64,000 bases of DNA from Streptomyces bungoensis (GCF_001514215.1 NZ_KQ948861.1:8010-72009), one strand, 5' to 3'. Positions 9,147 through 17,369 are shown, counted from the first letter of the stretch. Translations and numbers: made by a program. Notes: generated by a model not told the origin, from the letters alone.

Positions 9147-9719
9147 TCAGCGCCGCGAACCGCCCATCTCCGCGGTGAAGAGCACGGGGTCGCTCTCGAA
9201 GCCCCGGATCATCTCGCGCATACCCCACACCCCGGACGGGCTCCGGGTGAACTCGGCGACCGTCGCGGCTGTGGCATCGGCGACCCGTGAGAAGTCGTCC
9301 GCCAGCAACTGCCGGTATCCCTCGACGACGACCACCCCGGCGTTGGAGATGTCCCCGAACGTGCGGGGCGTAGCGTTTTGATGGATGGCCACACCGACCA
9401 CCACGCGCCCGTACACAGGCGCCAGCCGGTCGAACTCCAGGACCATCACCTCGACGAACCCGAAACCCATGCCCGTCTGACTGTGCCGGGGCATGTTGAT
9501 GGTGCCGTCCGGCGACCGGCTGTCGTAGTGCACGACGTACGCCGGCCGCCCGTGGGGATCGTCCGCCGGATAGGTCGCGGCGATGATGTCGAGATGCCGG
9601 GGTGTCTCCCCGAAAGGGCTCGGGTCCCACTTGAGCCGTACCTCGACCTTGCCCAGCCCGTCGCCCGCACCGCTCACCTTGCCGGTCCCCCTCAGGATCA
9701 CCGCGAGACGTTCCCGCAC
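9147..9719 (-). CDS. TerD-family stress protein
   Basis: The 190-residue reading resembles TerD/CABP proteins (tellurite and stress response, calcium-binding beta-sandwich). It shows KVEVRLKWDPS, the Asp-containing turn LDIIAATYP, the segment SPDGTIN and the terminal W/R-rich strand region. The start is uncertain. The frame stays open to an ATG at 9851, but that extension is Arg/Pro-rich and unlike the family. GTG 9719 and TTG 9725 both give the usual family length; GTG was chosen, without a good ribosome site. No other ter genes are in the window, so it is an isolated member. Its biochemical role is unproven even for the family. Confidence 0.72.
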   Translation of the reverse strand: MRERLAVILRGTGKVSGAGDGLGKVEVRLKWDPSPFGETPRHLDIIAATYPADDPHGRPAYVVHYDSRSPDGTINMPRHSQTGMGFGFVEVMVLEFDRLAPVYGRVVVGVAIHQNATPRTFGDISNAGVVVVEGYRQLLADDFSRVADATAATVAEFTRSPSGVWGMREMIRGFESDPVLFTAEMGGSRR

Positions 9720-10010
9720 GGTCAAGTATGTCGTCCAGACGGTCTTCTGACGCCTCCTCGGCGGTCCCCGTCCAACGCGAACCCGGGTCCGGCCTGCCGG
9801 TCGGGAACGCCGTGAACCCGTCAGCCGTCCCCGCGAGGCCGGCGCCCTCACCGCCGGCCGTGCGTGATCCGGGCAGCGGCGGCCCCATCCACCTCGCGCG
9901 GACCGCGGGTTCGGCGGGGCCGGCCGCTCGGGTCGAGGTCGCGGGAGAACCGGACTAGGGCCGGCGCGCCGAAGGACCCCGCGGTCCGCGTCCGCAGGGT
10001 CACCGAGCGG

Positions 10011-10706
10011 TCACTTGAGGATCTCGAGGAGCCGGTCCGCGAGAATCGCGGCCGAGTGCGGATTCTGACCGGTGATGAGGTTGCGGTCCTCGACCATGTA
10101 CGGCTCCCACTTCGGGCCGCGGGTGAAGTCGACGCCGACCTTCTCCTTCAGCTCGGTCTCCAGCAGCCACGGCGCCCTGGAGGCCAGCCCGACGGCCTCT
10201 TCCTCCTCGTCGGTGAAGCACGTGACCCGGTAGCCCTTGAACGGGGACTCGCCGTGGATCCTGGTGGCCAGGATGGCGGAGGGGGCGTGGCACACGATGG
10301 CGAGCGGCTTGCCCGAGGCCAACTGGGCCGTCAGCAACCTGCCCGCGTCGGCGTCGAACGCCAGGTCGGACATCGGGCCATGGCCGCCGGGCAGGTAGAC
10401 CGCGTCGTAGTCCTCGAGGCGGACGTCCGACAGCTTCAGGGGCCGCCGCATCACCTCGGCGGAACGGATGATGGCTTCCAGCTCCAGGGCCCCGTCCTCA
10501 CCACCCGCCATCGAAGGGCGCAGACTCATCATGTCGACGGTCGGCACCACACCGTCGGGTGTCGCGACCACCACGTCGTGTCCGGCCTCCGTGATCTTCT
10601 TGTACGGCAGCGCGAACTCCTCCGCCCAATAGCCCGTCGCGTATCTGGTGCCGTCCTTGAGCACCCAGTACGTCGCACCGCTCACCATGAAGAGGACTTT
10701 CGCCAT
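10011..10706 (-). CDS. DJ-1/PfpI-family class I glutamine amidotransferase-like protein (Hsp31-like)
   Basis: The 231-residue protein shows the nucleophile elbow IVCHAPSAIL with the reactive cysteine, and an acidic partner in the motif YWAEEFALP, characteristic of the Hsp31/HchA-like branch that acts as glyoxalase III or protein deglycase. The motif VYLPGGHGPMSDL precedes the elbow as expected. The start at ATG 10706 follows GGAGG at a good distance; a longer frame upstream has no ribosome site. It is divergent from the SDR gene at 10904, so both may answer the same electrophile stress. Whether it is a glyoxalase, chaperone or deglycase cannot be told from the sequence. Confidence 0.88.
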   Translation of the reverse strand: MAKVLFMVSGATYWVLKDGTRYATGYWAEEFALPYKKITEAGHDVVVATPDGVVPTVDMMSLRPSMAGGEDGALELEAIIRSAEVMRRPLKLSDVRLEDYDAVYLPGGHGPMSDLAFDADAGRLLTAQLASGKPLAIVCHAPSAILATRIHGESPFKGYRVTCFTDEEEEAVGLASRAPWLLETELKEKVGVDFTRGPKWEPYMVEDRNLITGQNPHSAAILADRLLEILK

Positions 10707-10839
10707 GGGACCTGACCTCCGACGGAGTTCGGCTCGCACACCCGCCTGAGCGGGCACAGGGGGAACTTCCTCCTCATTGGACGTCCGGGACCACCGGGGG
10801 GCAACTCGGTACCCCTGCGCCCGCGACGGGGCGTCCCCT

Positions 10840-10888
10840 TTGACACTGACGAGGTGGCCGACTACGTTATAGACGACTGGTCGCCTAT
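10840..10888 (+). promoter_or_regulatory. Promoter with TetR-type operator for the SDR operon
   Basis: TTGACA (10840-10845), a 17-bp spacer and TACGTT (10863-10868) form a good sigma-70-type promoter. Directly downstream lies a near-perfect inverted repeat, ATAGACGAC-TG-GTCGCCTAT (10869-10888), covering the expected start of transcription. It matches the site upstream of the TetR gene at 20610 in 15 of 20 bases, so one TetR protein may repress both. Confidence 0.6.
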
Positions 10889-10903
10889 TCAGCGAGGACT
10901 TCA

Positions 10904-11743
10904 ATGCGCAGGACCTTCCTCATCACCGGCGTCAGCAGCGGCCTGGGGCGGGCCTTCGCCGCGGCCGCGCTGGATGCCGGGCACCTCGCCGTCGGCACCG
11001 TCCGCGACCCCCGGCAGACCGGCGCCTTCGAGGCTCTGGCCCCCGGGCGCGCCACCGCCCGGCTGCTGGACGTGACCGACGACCACGCCGTCTCGACGGT
11101 GGTCGACGACGTCGAGCGGTCCGTCGGCCCGATCGACGTGCTGATCAGCAACGCCGGGTACGGCCTGGAGGGCACCGTCGAGGAGACCGCGATGGAGGAC
11201 GCGCGCCGGCAGTTCGAGGTCAACGTGTTCGGCAGCGTCGCGGTCGTCAAGGCGGTCCTCCCGCACATGCGGCGACGCCGCCGCGGCCACATCTTCACCG
11301 TGTCCTCCATGGCGGGGCTGACGGCTCTGCCGGGGGTGGCGTTCTACGGCGCGAGCAAGTTCGCCGTCGAGGGCATCGCCGGCTCACTGGCCCAGGAAGT
11401 CGCCGGGTTCGGCATCCACGTGACCTCGCTGGCGCTCGGCTCGTTCCGGACGGACTGGGCCGGCCGCTCCATGGTCCGGGTTCCGCGCACCGTACCGGAC
11501 TACGACGACGTGTTCGGCCCCCTCCGCACCGCCCGGCAGACGAAGGACGGCAACCAGGCGGGCGACCCGGCGCGCGCCGCCCAGGCGGTCCTCCGTGTCC
11601 TCGACAGCGACAAACCGCCCGTCCACCTCGTGCTGGGCCGCGACGCCGTCCGCCTGGTGGAACAGGGACAGCGGCAACTGGCGGACGACCTGGCCGCGTG
11701 GTCCGAGCTGTCGGTCTCCACCGATTTCCGCACCGGCGACTGA
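10904..11743 (+). CDS. SDR-family NAD(P)-dependent oxidoreductase
   Basis: The 279-residue classical short-chain dehydrogenase has TGVSSGLG (residues 8-15, cofactor loop), NAGYG, the catalytic serine in VSSMAGL and the active pair YGASK, followed by a C-terminal substrate lid. GAGGA precedes the ATG. It begins a likely three-gene operon (SDR, DsbA-like, VOC) with short spacers and one terminator after the third gene. The substrate is unknown. The operator-bearing promoter suggests induction by a small electrophile or quinone, which is inference from context. Confidence 0.9.
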   Translation: MRRTFLITGVSSGLGRAFAAAALDAGHLAVGTVRDPRQTGAFEALAPGRATARLLDVTDDHAVSTVVDDVERSVGPIDVLISNAGYGLEGTVEETAMEDARRQFEVNVFGSVAVVKAVLPHMRRRRRGHIFTVSSMAGLTALPGVAFYGASKFAVEGIAGSLAQEVAGFGIHVTSLALGSFRTDWAGRSMVRVPRTVPDYDDVFGPLRTARQTKDGNQAGDPARAAQAVLRVLDSDKPPVHLVLGRDAVRLVEQGQRQLADDLAAWSELSVSTDFRTGD

Positions 11744-11802
11744 CCTTCCCGGACCCGCCCGGACCCGCACCGACAACCCCGCCGACGGCAAAAGGAATTC
11801 CC

Positions 11803-12486
11803 ATGGCCACATCCGCCTCCCCCGAGTCACCGACCCCCGTGGACTTCTGGTTCGACCCCGTCTGCCCGTGGACCTGGCTGACGTCGCGCTGGATCCTCGA
11901 CGTCGCCGGCCGGCGTCCGCTGGAGGTGTCCTGGCACGTCATGAGCCTGTCCGTCCTGAACGAGAACCGGCTGGACGAACTGCCCGAGCGCATCCGCACA
12001 CTGATGGGCGAGGCCTGGGCGCCGGTACGCGTCCTGACCGCCGCCCGCCTCGCTCACGGACCCGAGGTGCTCGAGCCGCTGTACACCGCCCTGGGAGCCC
12101 GCTACCACCTGCGGGAGCAGCCCAAGAACCGGGCGACGCTGGAAGCGGCCCTGCGGGACACGGGACTGCCGGTGGAGCTGGCCGCCGCAGGCGACACGGA
12201 CCGCTACGACGAGGAGCTGCGCGCGTCGCACGCCCGGGGCATCACCCTGGTCGGCCAGGAGGTCGGCAGTCCGATCATCGCCGTGCCGGGCGCCGACGCG
12301 AGTAGTGATCCGGTCGCCTTCTTCGGTCCCGTCGTGAACCCCGCCCCCAAGGGCGAGGACGCCGCTCGGCTCTGGGACGGCGTGCTCACCGTGGCCTCCG
12401 CACCGAACTTCTTCGAGATCAAGCGCACGCGCACCGGCGGTCCCGACTTCAGCCGACGGACACGCCCTCCGACTCCCCGATGGTGA
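11803..12486 (+). CDS. DsbA-like mycothiol-dependent nitroreductase family protein (Rv2466c-like)
   Basis: The 227-residue protein has a thioredoxin fold interrupted by a helical insertion. It opens with DFWFDPVCPWTW, the expected active-site position, and later has the cis-proline region GSPIIAVPG. In the mycobacterial Rv2466c protein the motif is CPWC; here it is CPWT, so only the nucleophilic cysteine remains. That fits a monothiol mechanism with mycothiol as the second thiol. The AAAGGAA ribosome site is well placed. As the second gene of the SDR operon it points to a detoxification or redox role. Confidence 0.82.
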   Translation: MATSASPESPTPVDFWFDPVCPWTWLTSRWILDVAGRRPLEVSWHVMSLSVLNENRLDELPERIRTLMGEAWAPVRVLTAARLAHGPEVLEPLYTALGARYHLREQPKNRATLEAALRDTGLPVELAAAGDTDRYDEELRASHARGITLVGQEVGSPIIAVPGADASSDPVAFFGPVVNPAPKGEDAARLWDGVLTVASAPNFFEIKRTRTGGPDFSRRTRPPTPRW

Positions 12487-12527
12487 CGGCACGGCCGCAG
12501 GCCCCGTCCGTGAAAGCGAAGGCACAC

Positions 12528-12971
12528 ATGGATCTGAAGCTAGAGGCAGTGGTGCTCCCCGTCTCCGACGTGGACCGCGCCAAGGCCTTCTACGAGCGCG
12601 CGGGATTCCGGCTGGACGTCGACCACGTCGCCGACGACAGCTACCGCGTGGTGCACCTGACCCCTCCCGGCTCCCCGTGCTCGATCCTCTTCGGCACCGG
12701 GGTGACCACCGCCGCACCGGGTTCGGTCCGCGGCCTGCACCTGGTCGTCTCGGACATCGAGGCCGCCCACGCCGAACTCGTCGGCCGCGGCGTCGACATG
12801 GGCGAGATCTTCCACGACGCCGGCGGCGTCTTCCACCGCGGCACCCGGGAGGGACGGGTCAGCGGCCCGGACCCGCAGCGCGCCAGCTACGGCTCGTTCG
12901 CCGCCTTCAGCGATCCGGACGGCAACGAATGGGTGCTGCAGGAGATCACGACCCGCCTACCCGGCCGCTGA
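12528..12971 (+). CDS. VOC (glyoxalase/bleomycin-resistance fold) protein
   Basis: The 147-residue protein has two beta-alpha-beta-beta-beta modules. The first begins LEAVVLPVSDVDRAKAFYERAG and the second GLHLVVSDIEAAHAELVGRG, ending AFSDPDGNEWVLQEI with the metal-ligand glutamate. The start at ATG 12528 excludes an upstream low-complexity stretch in the same frame; a weak GAAGG precedes it. It is the last gene of the SDR operon. VOC proteins of this length act on small electrophiles or bind them; no specific substrate can be named. Confidence 0.87.
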   Translation: MDLKLEAVVLPVSDVDRAKAFYERAGFRLDVDHVADDSYRVVHLTPPGSPCSILFGTGVTTAAPGSVRGLHLVVSDIEAAHAELVGRGVDMGEIFHDAGGVFHRGTREGRVSGPDPQRASYGSFAAFSDPDGNEWVLQEITTRLPGR

Positions 12972-13002
12972 CGACGGCAGTGTCCACCGGACGCGGCTGA
13001 GA

Positions 13003-13022
13003 CCCCGCGCGGGCGCGCGGGG
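13003..13022 (+). terminator. Hairpin terminator after the SDR-DsbA-VOC operon
   Basis: Perfect 8-bp arms, CCCCGCGC and GCGCGGGG, flank a GGGC loop, 31 nt after the VOC stop codon. There is no U-tract, which is common in this GC-rich group. Confidence 0.6.
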
Positions 13023-13205
13023 GCACGGTCACCCTCCGGTGGCTTCACGGGGGCCCCCATCACGACGCCGACGTCCGAGATGCGCGGCAGCACGCGGCGC
13101 GGCACGCTCGGCGCGAGGTAGTCATGACCGTCGAACCAGCGATGATCTCGGCGAGTTCCGCGACACCCGGGGCGCGTGAGCGGACGATTTCACCACGACC
13201 GAGGG

Positions 13206-13230
13206 GCGTCACCTGTTTGACAGGTGACGC
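13206..13230 (+). promoter_or_regulatory. Operator GTCACC-N9-GGTGAC with embedded -35 box, site 1
   Basis: The arms GCGTCACCTG and CAGGTGACGC are perfect over 10 bp around a 5-nt centre. TTGACA (13217-13222) lies inside the palindrome and is followed, 17 bp on, by a weak -10 (AACAGT). The site is 120 bp before the Tat hydrolase gene. The same 21-bp core occurs at 17347 and 21821, in each case with the -35 hexamer at the same place within it. Confidence 0.72.
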
Positions 13231-13350
13231 TTCCGGTGGAACAGTGAGCGCACCCCGGCACCCCGGCACCGCGGTGAACCCCGGAGAACGAAGGCCTGGA
13301 ACGCCCGCGACAGGCACATCCATCCACTTCCGTACGGCGGAGAATTCCTC

Positions 13351-14421
13351 ATGATCAACAGGCGTACCTTCAACAGGGCCGCAGGCCTCGGCACCGGCGC
13401 GGCCGCCCTCGCACTGGCCGGCGGTCTCCAGACGGGCGCGAAGGCGGCAACCGCCCGGAACGAGGCAGGCGCCACCCCGACACCGACCGTGCCGGCGGTG
13501 ACCCCGGGCACGCACACGTCCTTCGCGCGGCTGAAGCAGGTCAGGGCCGGTGTACTGGACGTCGGCTACGCCGAGGACGGCCCCCGGCACGGGCCCGTCG
13601 TCATCTGCCTGCACGGCTGGCCCTACGACATCCACAGCTACGTCGACGTCGCTCCGCTGCTCGCGGCGCAGGGCTACCGGGTCATCGTGCCCTTCCTCCG
13701 CGGCCACGGCACCACGCGCTTCCTGTCCTCCCGGACGTTCCGCAACGCCCAGCAGTCGGCGATCGCCCTGGACATCATCGCCCTCATGGACGCTCTGAAG
13801 ATCGACAAGGCCCTGCTCGCCGGCTTCGACTGGGGCTCGCGCACCGCGGACATCATCGCGGCCCTTTGGCCCGAACGCGTCAAGGGACTGGTGTCCGTCA
13901 GCGGATACCTCGTCACCAACGTCGAGGCGCAGAAGAAGCCCCTGCCGCCCAAGGCCGAGTACGCCTGGTGGTACCAGTACTACTTCGCCACCGAACGGGG
14001 CCGCCTGGCCATGGAGGACAAGACCGACCGGCACGATCTGTGCCGGCTCGTGTGGGACACCGTCTCCCCGACCTGGCACTTCGACGACGCCACCTTCGAG
14101 CGCACGGCCGCCGCGTTCGAGAACCCCGACTACGCGGCGATCGTGATCCACAACTACCGCTGGCGGCTGGGCCTCGCCGACGGGGAACGCCGCTACGACC
14201 GCTACGAGAAGCTGCTCGCCACCCGTCCGGTCATCGAGGTGCCCACGATCACCATCGACGCCGACCGCGACCCGTTCATCGCCCCCGGCAACGGCGCCTC
14301 GTACCGCGACCGGTTCACGGGCCCGTACGCCCACCGCACGCTGGCCGGGATCGGCCACGACGTGCCGCAGGAGGCACCCACCGCCTTCGCCCAGGCCGTC
14401 GTCGACGTGGACCACTTCTGA
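13351..14421 (+). CDS. Tat-exported alpha/beta hydrolase, epoxide-hydrolase-like
   Basis: The 356-residue protein begins with a twin-arginine signal (NRRTFNRAAGLGTG, then an Ala/Gly-rich helix to about residue 33). The mature part shows the oxyanion motif CLHGWPYDIHSY, a nucleophile elbow AGFDWGSR in which Asp takes the nucleophile place, the acid region IDADRDPF and the histidine in IGHDVPQE. An aspartate nucleophile in DWG is typical of epoxide hydrolases and haloalkane dehalogenases. It is the first gene after operator site 1 and lies 13 nt from the molybdopterin gene, with which it is probably co-transcribed. The substrate is unknown. Confidence 0.87.
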   Translation: MINRRTFNRAAGLGTGAAALALAGGLQTGAKAATARNEAGATPTPTVPAVTPGTHTSFARLKQVRAGVLDVGYAEDGPRHGPVVICLHGWPYDIHSYVDVAPLLAAQGYRVIVPFLRGHGTTRFLSSRTFRNAQQSAIALDIIALMDALKIDKALLAGFDWGSRTADIIAALWPERVKGLVSVSGYLVTNVEAQKKPLPPKAEYAWWYQYYFATERGRLAMEDKTDRHDLCRLVWDTVSPTWHFDDATFERTAAAFENPDYAAIVIHNYRWRLGLADGERRYDRYEKLLATRPVIEVPTITIDADRDPFIAPGNGASYRDRFTGPYAHRTLAGIGHDVPQEAPTAFAQAVVDVDHF

Positions 14422-14434
14422 CGAAGGACCGAAC

Positions 14435-15157
14435 ATGGCAGAACAGCCGAGGCGGAAAGCCGACGGCGCACCAGTGGGGCGGCGCGCGCTGCTGGGCATG
14501 CTCGGTGCGGGGGCCGCGGGCCTCGCCGCCGCTCCGTACCTGCAGCGCGGCTGGGAAGGCTTCCGCGGCGCCGCCTCCCAGGTGGACCCGACGGGGCTGA
14601 GCGGGCTGCTCCCCAACCCCGGCGGGTTCCGCTACTACAGCGTCGTCGGCTCGGTGCCGCGGAAGAGCGGCACGGACTACGAGCCGACCGTCGACGGCCT
14701 GGTCGACCGCCCGCGGACCTACACGCTGTCCGACCTGCGCGCCCTGCCCCAGACGCGGATCGTCCACGACGTGCTCTGCACGGACGGGTGGCGGGTGGAC
14801 GACACGCCCTTCGAAGGCGTGCGGCTGGCGGACCTCCTCGATGCCGCCGGCGTGCGCTCCGAGGGCGCGGCCATCCGGTTCACCTGCTTCGACGGCGCCT
14901 ACACCGAGAGCCTGACACTCGGGCAGGCGCGCCGCTCGGACGTCCTGGTGGCGCTCACCATGCAGGACAAACCCATCACCCACGAGCACGGGGGGCCGGT
15001 GCGCCTCTTCGTGGCCCCCATGTACTTCTACAAGTCCGCCAAGTGGCTGTCCGGCATCACCGTGACCGACAAGGTCATCCCCGGTTTCTGGGAGGAGCGT
15101 GGTTATGCGGTCGACGGCTGGCTCGACGGTGCCGACCGGCGCGATGGGGCGGCCTGA
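14435..15157 (+). CDS. Tat-exported molybdopterin-dependent oxidoreductase (sulfite oxidase/MsrP-like fold)
   Basis: The 240-residue protein has a twin-arginine signal (GRRALLGMLGAGAAGLAAAP). The core carries the expected molybdenum-ligand cysteine in VHDVLCTDGWRVDD, followed by GVRLADLLDAAGV and the cofactor-binding region GGPVRLFVAPMYFYKSAKW. This is the SUOX/YedY-type fold. No haem domain is present, so electrons would pass to a separate partner, and the next gene is a cytochrome b. The preferred substrate (sulfite, S-oxide or other) cannot be decided. Its stop overlaps the start of the cytochrome gene, indicating coupling. Confidence 0.87.
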   Translation: MAEQPRRKADGAPVGRRALLGMLGAGAAGLAAAPYLQRGWEGFRGAASQVDPTGLSGLLPNPGGFRYYSVVGSVPRKSGTDYEPTVDGLVDRPRTYTLSDLRALPQTRIVHDVLCTDGWRVDDTPFEGVRLADLLDAAGVRSEGAAIRFTCFDGAYTESLTLGQARRSDVLVALTMQDKPITHEHGGPVRLFVAPMYFYKSAKWLSGITVTDKVIPGFWEERGYAVDGWLDGADRRDGAA

Positions 15158-15797
15158 CTGTTCGGGCCGGGTTCGCCGGTTCACTCGGGCGGAACGAATG
15201 GTGCACCGGGCAACCGGCTGGCTCATGCTGCTGTGCCTGGCCACCGCCGCTTGCCTGTATCTCGGCCCGCTGGCCGCGCTCATCGGCCGCCGCGACTCCC
15301 TGGCCGCCGTCCACGAGTGGTCGGGCATCCTGCTGCCGGTACCGTCCCTGCTGGGGCTGCTCTCCCCGGATTTCCGTGCGGACCTGCGCAGGCTGAACCG
15401 CTTCGCGGTCCACGACCGGCAGTGGCTGAGGGACGTCCGCAGGCGGCGGACGGGACCGAAGGCACGGCCTGCCGGCAAGTTCAACGCGGGGCAGAAACTC
15501 TACGCAGGGTGGATCGCGGGCGCGGTGCTGGTGATGATGTTCACCGGTCTGCTCATGTGGTTCATCGGGCTCCTGCCGTTCATCTCCCGCACCAGCGCCA
15601 TCTTCGTGCACGACTGCCTCGCCTGGGCGATCGCCGTCGTCGTGGCCGGGCACATGCGCAGGGCGTTTCAGGACCCCGAGGCCCGGCTCGGGATGCGTAC
15701 GGGTCATGTGAGCAGGTCCTGGGCCGCACGGCACCACTCCCGGTGGCTGCCGAACGAGCACGAGGATGCCGCGGCCGACGGGCCGAGCGGCGTCTGA
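15144..15797 (+). CDS. Membrane cytochrome b subunit (FdnI/b561-like), partner of the molybdoenzyme
   Basis: The 217-residue protein has four membrane helices. Candidate haem-ligand histidines lie in RMVHRATGWLMLL, AAVHEWSGILLP and IFVHDCLAWAIAVVVAGHMRRAF, the pattern of di-haem cytochrome b subunits of formate-dehydrogenase gamma type. It overlaps the molybdopterin gene by 14 bp, so the two products are expected in equal amounts as an electron-transfer pair between quinone and the periplasmic enzyme. The start is not certain: GTG 15099 and GTG or ATG codons further in are possible. ATG 15144 was chosen as the first codon that does not extend deep into the upstream gene. Confidence 0.83.
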   Translation: MGRPDCSGRVRRFTRAERMVHRATGWLMLLCLATAACLYLGPLAALIGRRDSLAAVHEWSGILLPVPSLLGLLSPDFRADLRRLNRFAVHDRQWLRDVRRRRTGPKARPAGKFNAGQKLYAGWIAGAVLVMMFTGLLMWFIGLLPFISRTSAIFVHDCLAWAIAVVVAGHMRRAFQDPEARLGMRTGHVSRSWAARHHSRWLPNEHEDAAADGPSGV

Positions 15798-15805
15798 CGC
15801 GGCGA

Positions 15806-15831
15806 AGTGCCGGCTGCACCGCTGCGGTACT
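15806..15831. terminator. Possible bidirectional hairpin between convergent genes
   Basis: AGTGCCG (15806-15812) pairs with CGGTACT (15825-15831) with one G-T wobble around a 12-nt loop. It fills the 32-bp gap between the cytochrome b gene and the convergent TetR gene. Confidence 0.35.
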
Positions 15832-16402
15832 AGCGCAGCACCACGTCGAAGACGGTGCGGAAGAACGCGTCCACGGGTGCCGTCGACTTGTCGGCCCGCG
15901 CCGTGATCAGCGTCCCTTCCCAGGCGCTGAGGAGGAACAGCGCGGTGGCCGCGGTGTCGAGACCACCGCTGACGTCGCCCCGGTCCTGGGCCTCGACGAG
16001 CACCTGGCGGATCCGCTGCGCCCATTGGTCGAATCCGTTCTTGACCGCGGCCCGGATCTCCTCGTTGTGGTCCGCCACCTCGGCGCCGAAGTTGCCCGCC
16101 AGGCAACCGTGGACGAATCCGTTCTCCACCGTGTCGCGGCCGAGGAACTCGAAGTGCGCCCGAAGCCGCTCCAGCGGGGGCTGAGCCGGGTTCGCGAGCA
16201 TGTCGAAGCGGAGGGTGGCGGCGTACCGGCTCAGTGCCTCGAGGGCACTCTCCTCCTTGCTGGAGAAGTGGTTGTAGAACGAGCCCTTCGGGACGCCCGC
16301 GGCCGTGGTGATGTCGTTGATTCCGGTGGCGTTGAACCCCTGCGCGTGAAACTGGCGGAGAGCCGCCTGCGCGATCTCCTCGCGCTTGGACGCTCGTCCC
16401 AT
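15830..16402 (-). CDS. TetR-family transcriptional regulator
   Basis: The 190-residue protein has the helix-turn-helix at about 10-55 (REEIAQAALRQFHAQGFNATG, then AAGVPKGSFYNHFSSKEE). The ligand domain contains HGCLAGNFGAEVAD, seen in the AcrR/NemR-like group that responds to electrophiles through a cysteine. The start at ATG 16402 follows GGAAGG well; a GTG nine bases upstream is less likely. Upstream, a -10 element TATGAT on the minus strand is bracketed by 9-bp inverted arms, suggesting autorepression. It lies after the NTF2-like gene on the same strand but has its own promoter. Confidence 0.9.
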   Translation of the reverse strand: MGRASKREEIAQAALRQFHAQGFNATGINDITTAAGVPKGSFYNHFSSKEESALEALSRYAATLRFDMLANPAQPPLERLRAHFEFLGRDTVENGFVHGCLAGNFGAEVADHNEEIRAAVKNGFDQWAQRIRQVLVEAQDRGDVSGGLDTAATALFLLSAWEGTLITARADKSTAPVDAFFRTVFDVVLR

Positions 16403-16463
16403 CGTTCTCACCTTCCGCCGCGTAGGCCCTTGTACCCAGGAGTCACACGGTCCCGGGAGACAA

Positions 16464-16496
16464 GACGACCGGACATATCATACTCAGCCGGTCGTC
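16464..16496 (-). promoter_or_regulatory. TetR promoter with flanking inverted repeat
   Basis: GACGACCGG (16464-16472) and CCGGTCGTC (16488-16496) are perfect 9-bp inverted arms 15 bp apart. The -10 hexamer TATGAT on the minus strand (16477-16482) sits between them. The half-site GGTCGTC resembles half-sites in the operators at 10869 and 20582. Confidence 0.5.
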
Positions 16497-16513
16497 CTGC
16501 GAGGCGCGGAGAC

Positions 16514-17077
16514 TCACGCGGCCGGCGGTGCCGAACCCGCGGCCGCCCGGGCCGCGTTGGCCGCCACCTCGGCGGCAGCCCGGGCGCTCCGCCCGGTGGC
16601 CTTCCAGGCGAGCATGCGCATGGCCGTCGCCGGCGCGGGGGGAAAGACCCCCAACTGTCCGAGCATCGTGATGTCGTCGCGAACCGCCTCGTGCCTGATG
16701 ACCTTGCCGCCGCGCAGGTCGAGCACGTGTATCTGCTCGAAGTCGATCTCGCGGCCCGTGGGCGGCAGGACCTGGTCCACGGCACCGTCCTTGAACATGA
16801 CGAAGGCGCCGGTGTGGCGGCCCCGCATCCGGAGCCGGACCCACACCTGGTCGTCCCTGTCGATCGTTTCCAGGAAGGGCAGCCGCAGGCCGTCGAACGC
16901 GGAGCGCATCCACGCGCTCGACGCCAGCACGCCTGCGGGGCCGGCGATGCGGCACGCCGGAGGCGCCACCGCCGCTTCGCGGTTGCGGAACTCCTCGTGC
17001 ACCACTCGAGCGGCCAGGGCGGGATCCCCCGTCTCAAGGACTTCGAAAAGCCCGGAGGCAAGGCCCGCGGCGGTCAT
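16514..17077 (-). CDS. NTF2/SnoaL-like protein
   Basis: The 187-residue protein has the SnoaL/nuclear-transport-factor-2-like cone pattern: an N-terminal helix (LASGLFEVLETGDPALAARV), the phrase VHEEFRNREA, and paired strands VWVRLRMRGRHTGAFV and IHVLDLRGGKVIRHEAVRDD ending with LGQLG. Such folds serve as ester cyclases, dehydratases or small-ligand binders. ATG 17077 lies two bases after the stop of the upstream 65-residue gene, so the two are one transcription unit behind operator site 2. The last 40 residues are Ala-rich and probably disordered. The substrate is unknown. Confidence 0.75.
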   Translation of the reverse strand: MTAAGLASGLFEVLETGDPALAARVVHEEFRNREAAVAPPACRIAGPAGVLASSAWMRSAFDGLRLPFLETIDRDDQVWVRLRMRGRHTGAFVMFKDGAVDQVLPPTGREIDFEQIHVLDLRGGKVIRHEAVRDDITMLGQLGVFPPAPATAMRMLAWKATGRSARAAAEVAANAARAAAGSAPPAA

Positions 17078-17079
17078 CC

Positions 17080-17277
17080 TCACAGCCCCAGATCCCACGC
17101 GAGGCAGGAGAAGTGGTTCCAGGAGCCTTCCGGATCGTAGGAGACGGCCTCCGCTCCACTCGGCCCCGCCTTCTTCTCCTCGACCATCTCGTGGAAGTGG
17201 ACGCGCTCCGGCAGCTTGCCGAACCGCGCGTGCCGTGCCGCCGCCGCCTCGGCTCCTGCCGCGGACTCGTTCTCCAT
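17080..17277 (-). CDS. Small 65-residue protein, unknown function
   Basis: I do not recognise this family. It starts at ATG 17277 after an excellent GGGAGG ribosome site. An Ala/Glu-rich first half (about 1-20) is followed by a compact C-terminal part containing VHFHEMVEEKK and ending GSWNHFSCLAWDLGL, with two histidines near one another, one cysteine and two tryptophans. Operator site 2 (17345-17369) lies about 70 bp upstream. Tight coupling to the NTF2-like gene suggests the two products work together, perhaps as a stabilising or delivery subunit. That is inference only. Confidence 0.7.
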   Translation of the reverse strand: MENESAAGAEAAAARHARFGKLPERVHFHEMVEEKKAGPSGAEAVSYDPEGSWNHFSCLAWDLGL

Positions 17278-17344
17278 CGCAGCCTCCCTCTCGTCGCGCC
17301 GAGCCGCTCGACCCGGCCCGGCGACCACAAGGCTGCACCCGAAT

Positions 17345-17369
17345 TCGTCACCAGTCAAGCCGGTGACGA
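17345..17369 (-). promoter_or_regulatory. Operator GTCACC-N9-GGTGAC with embedded -35 box, site 2
   Basis: TCGTCACC and GGTGACGA are perfect 8-bp arms. On the minus strand TTGACT occupies positions 10-15 of the 21-bp core, as in sites 1 and 3, and CAGCCT follows after 17 bp. It faces the gene pair 17277-16514. Confidence 0.68.

Noticed and set aside
13124..13354. 76-codon frame upstream of the Tat hydrolase
   Set aside because: It runs through the operator and promoter, and has no ribosome site or recognisable sequence.
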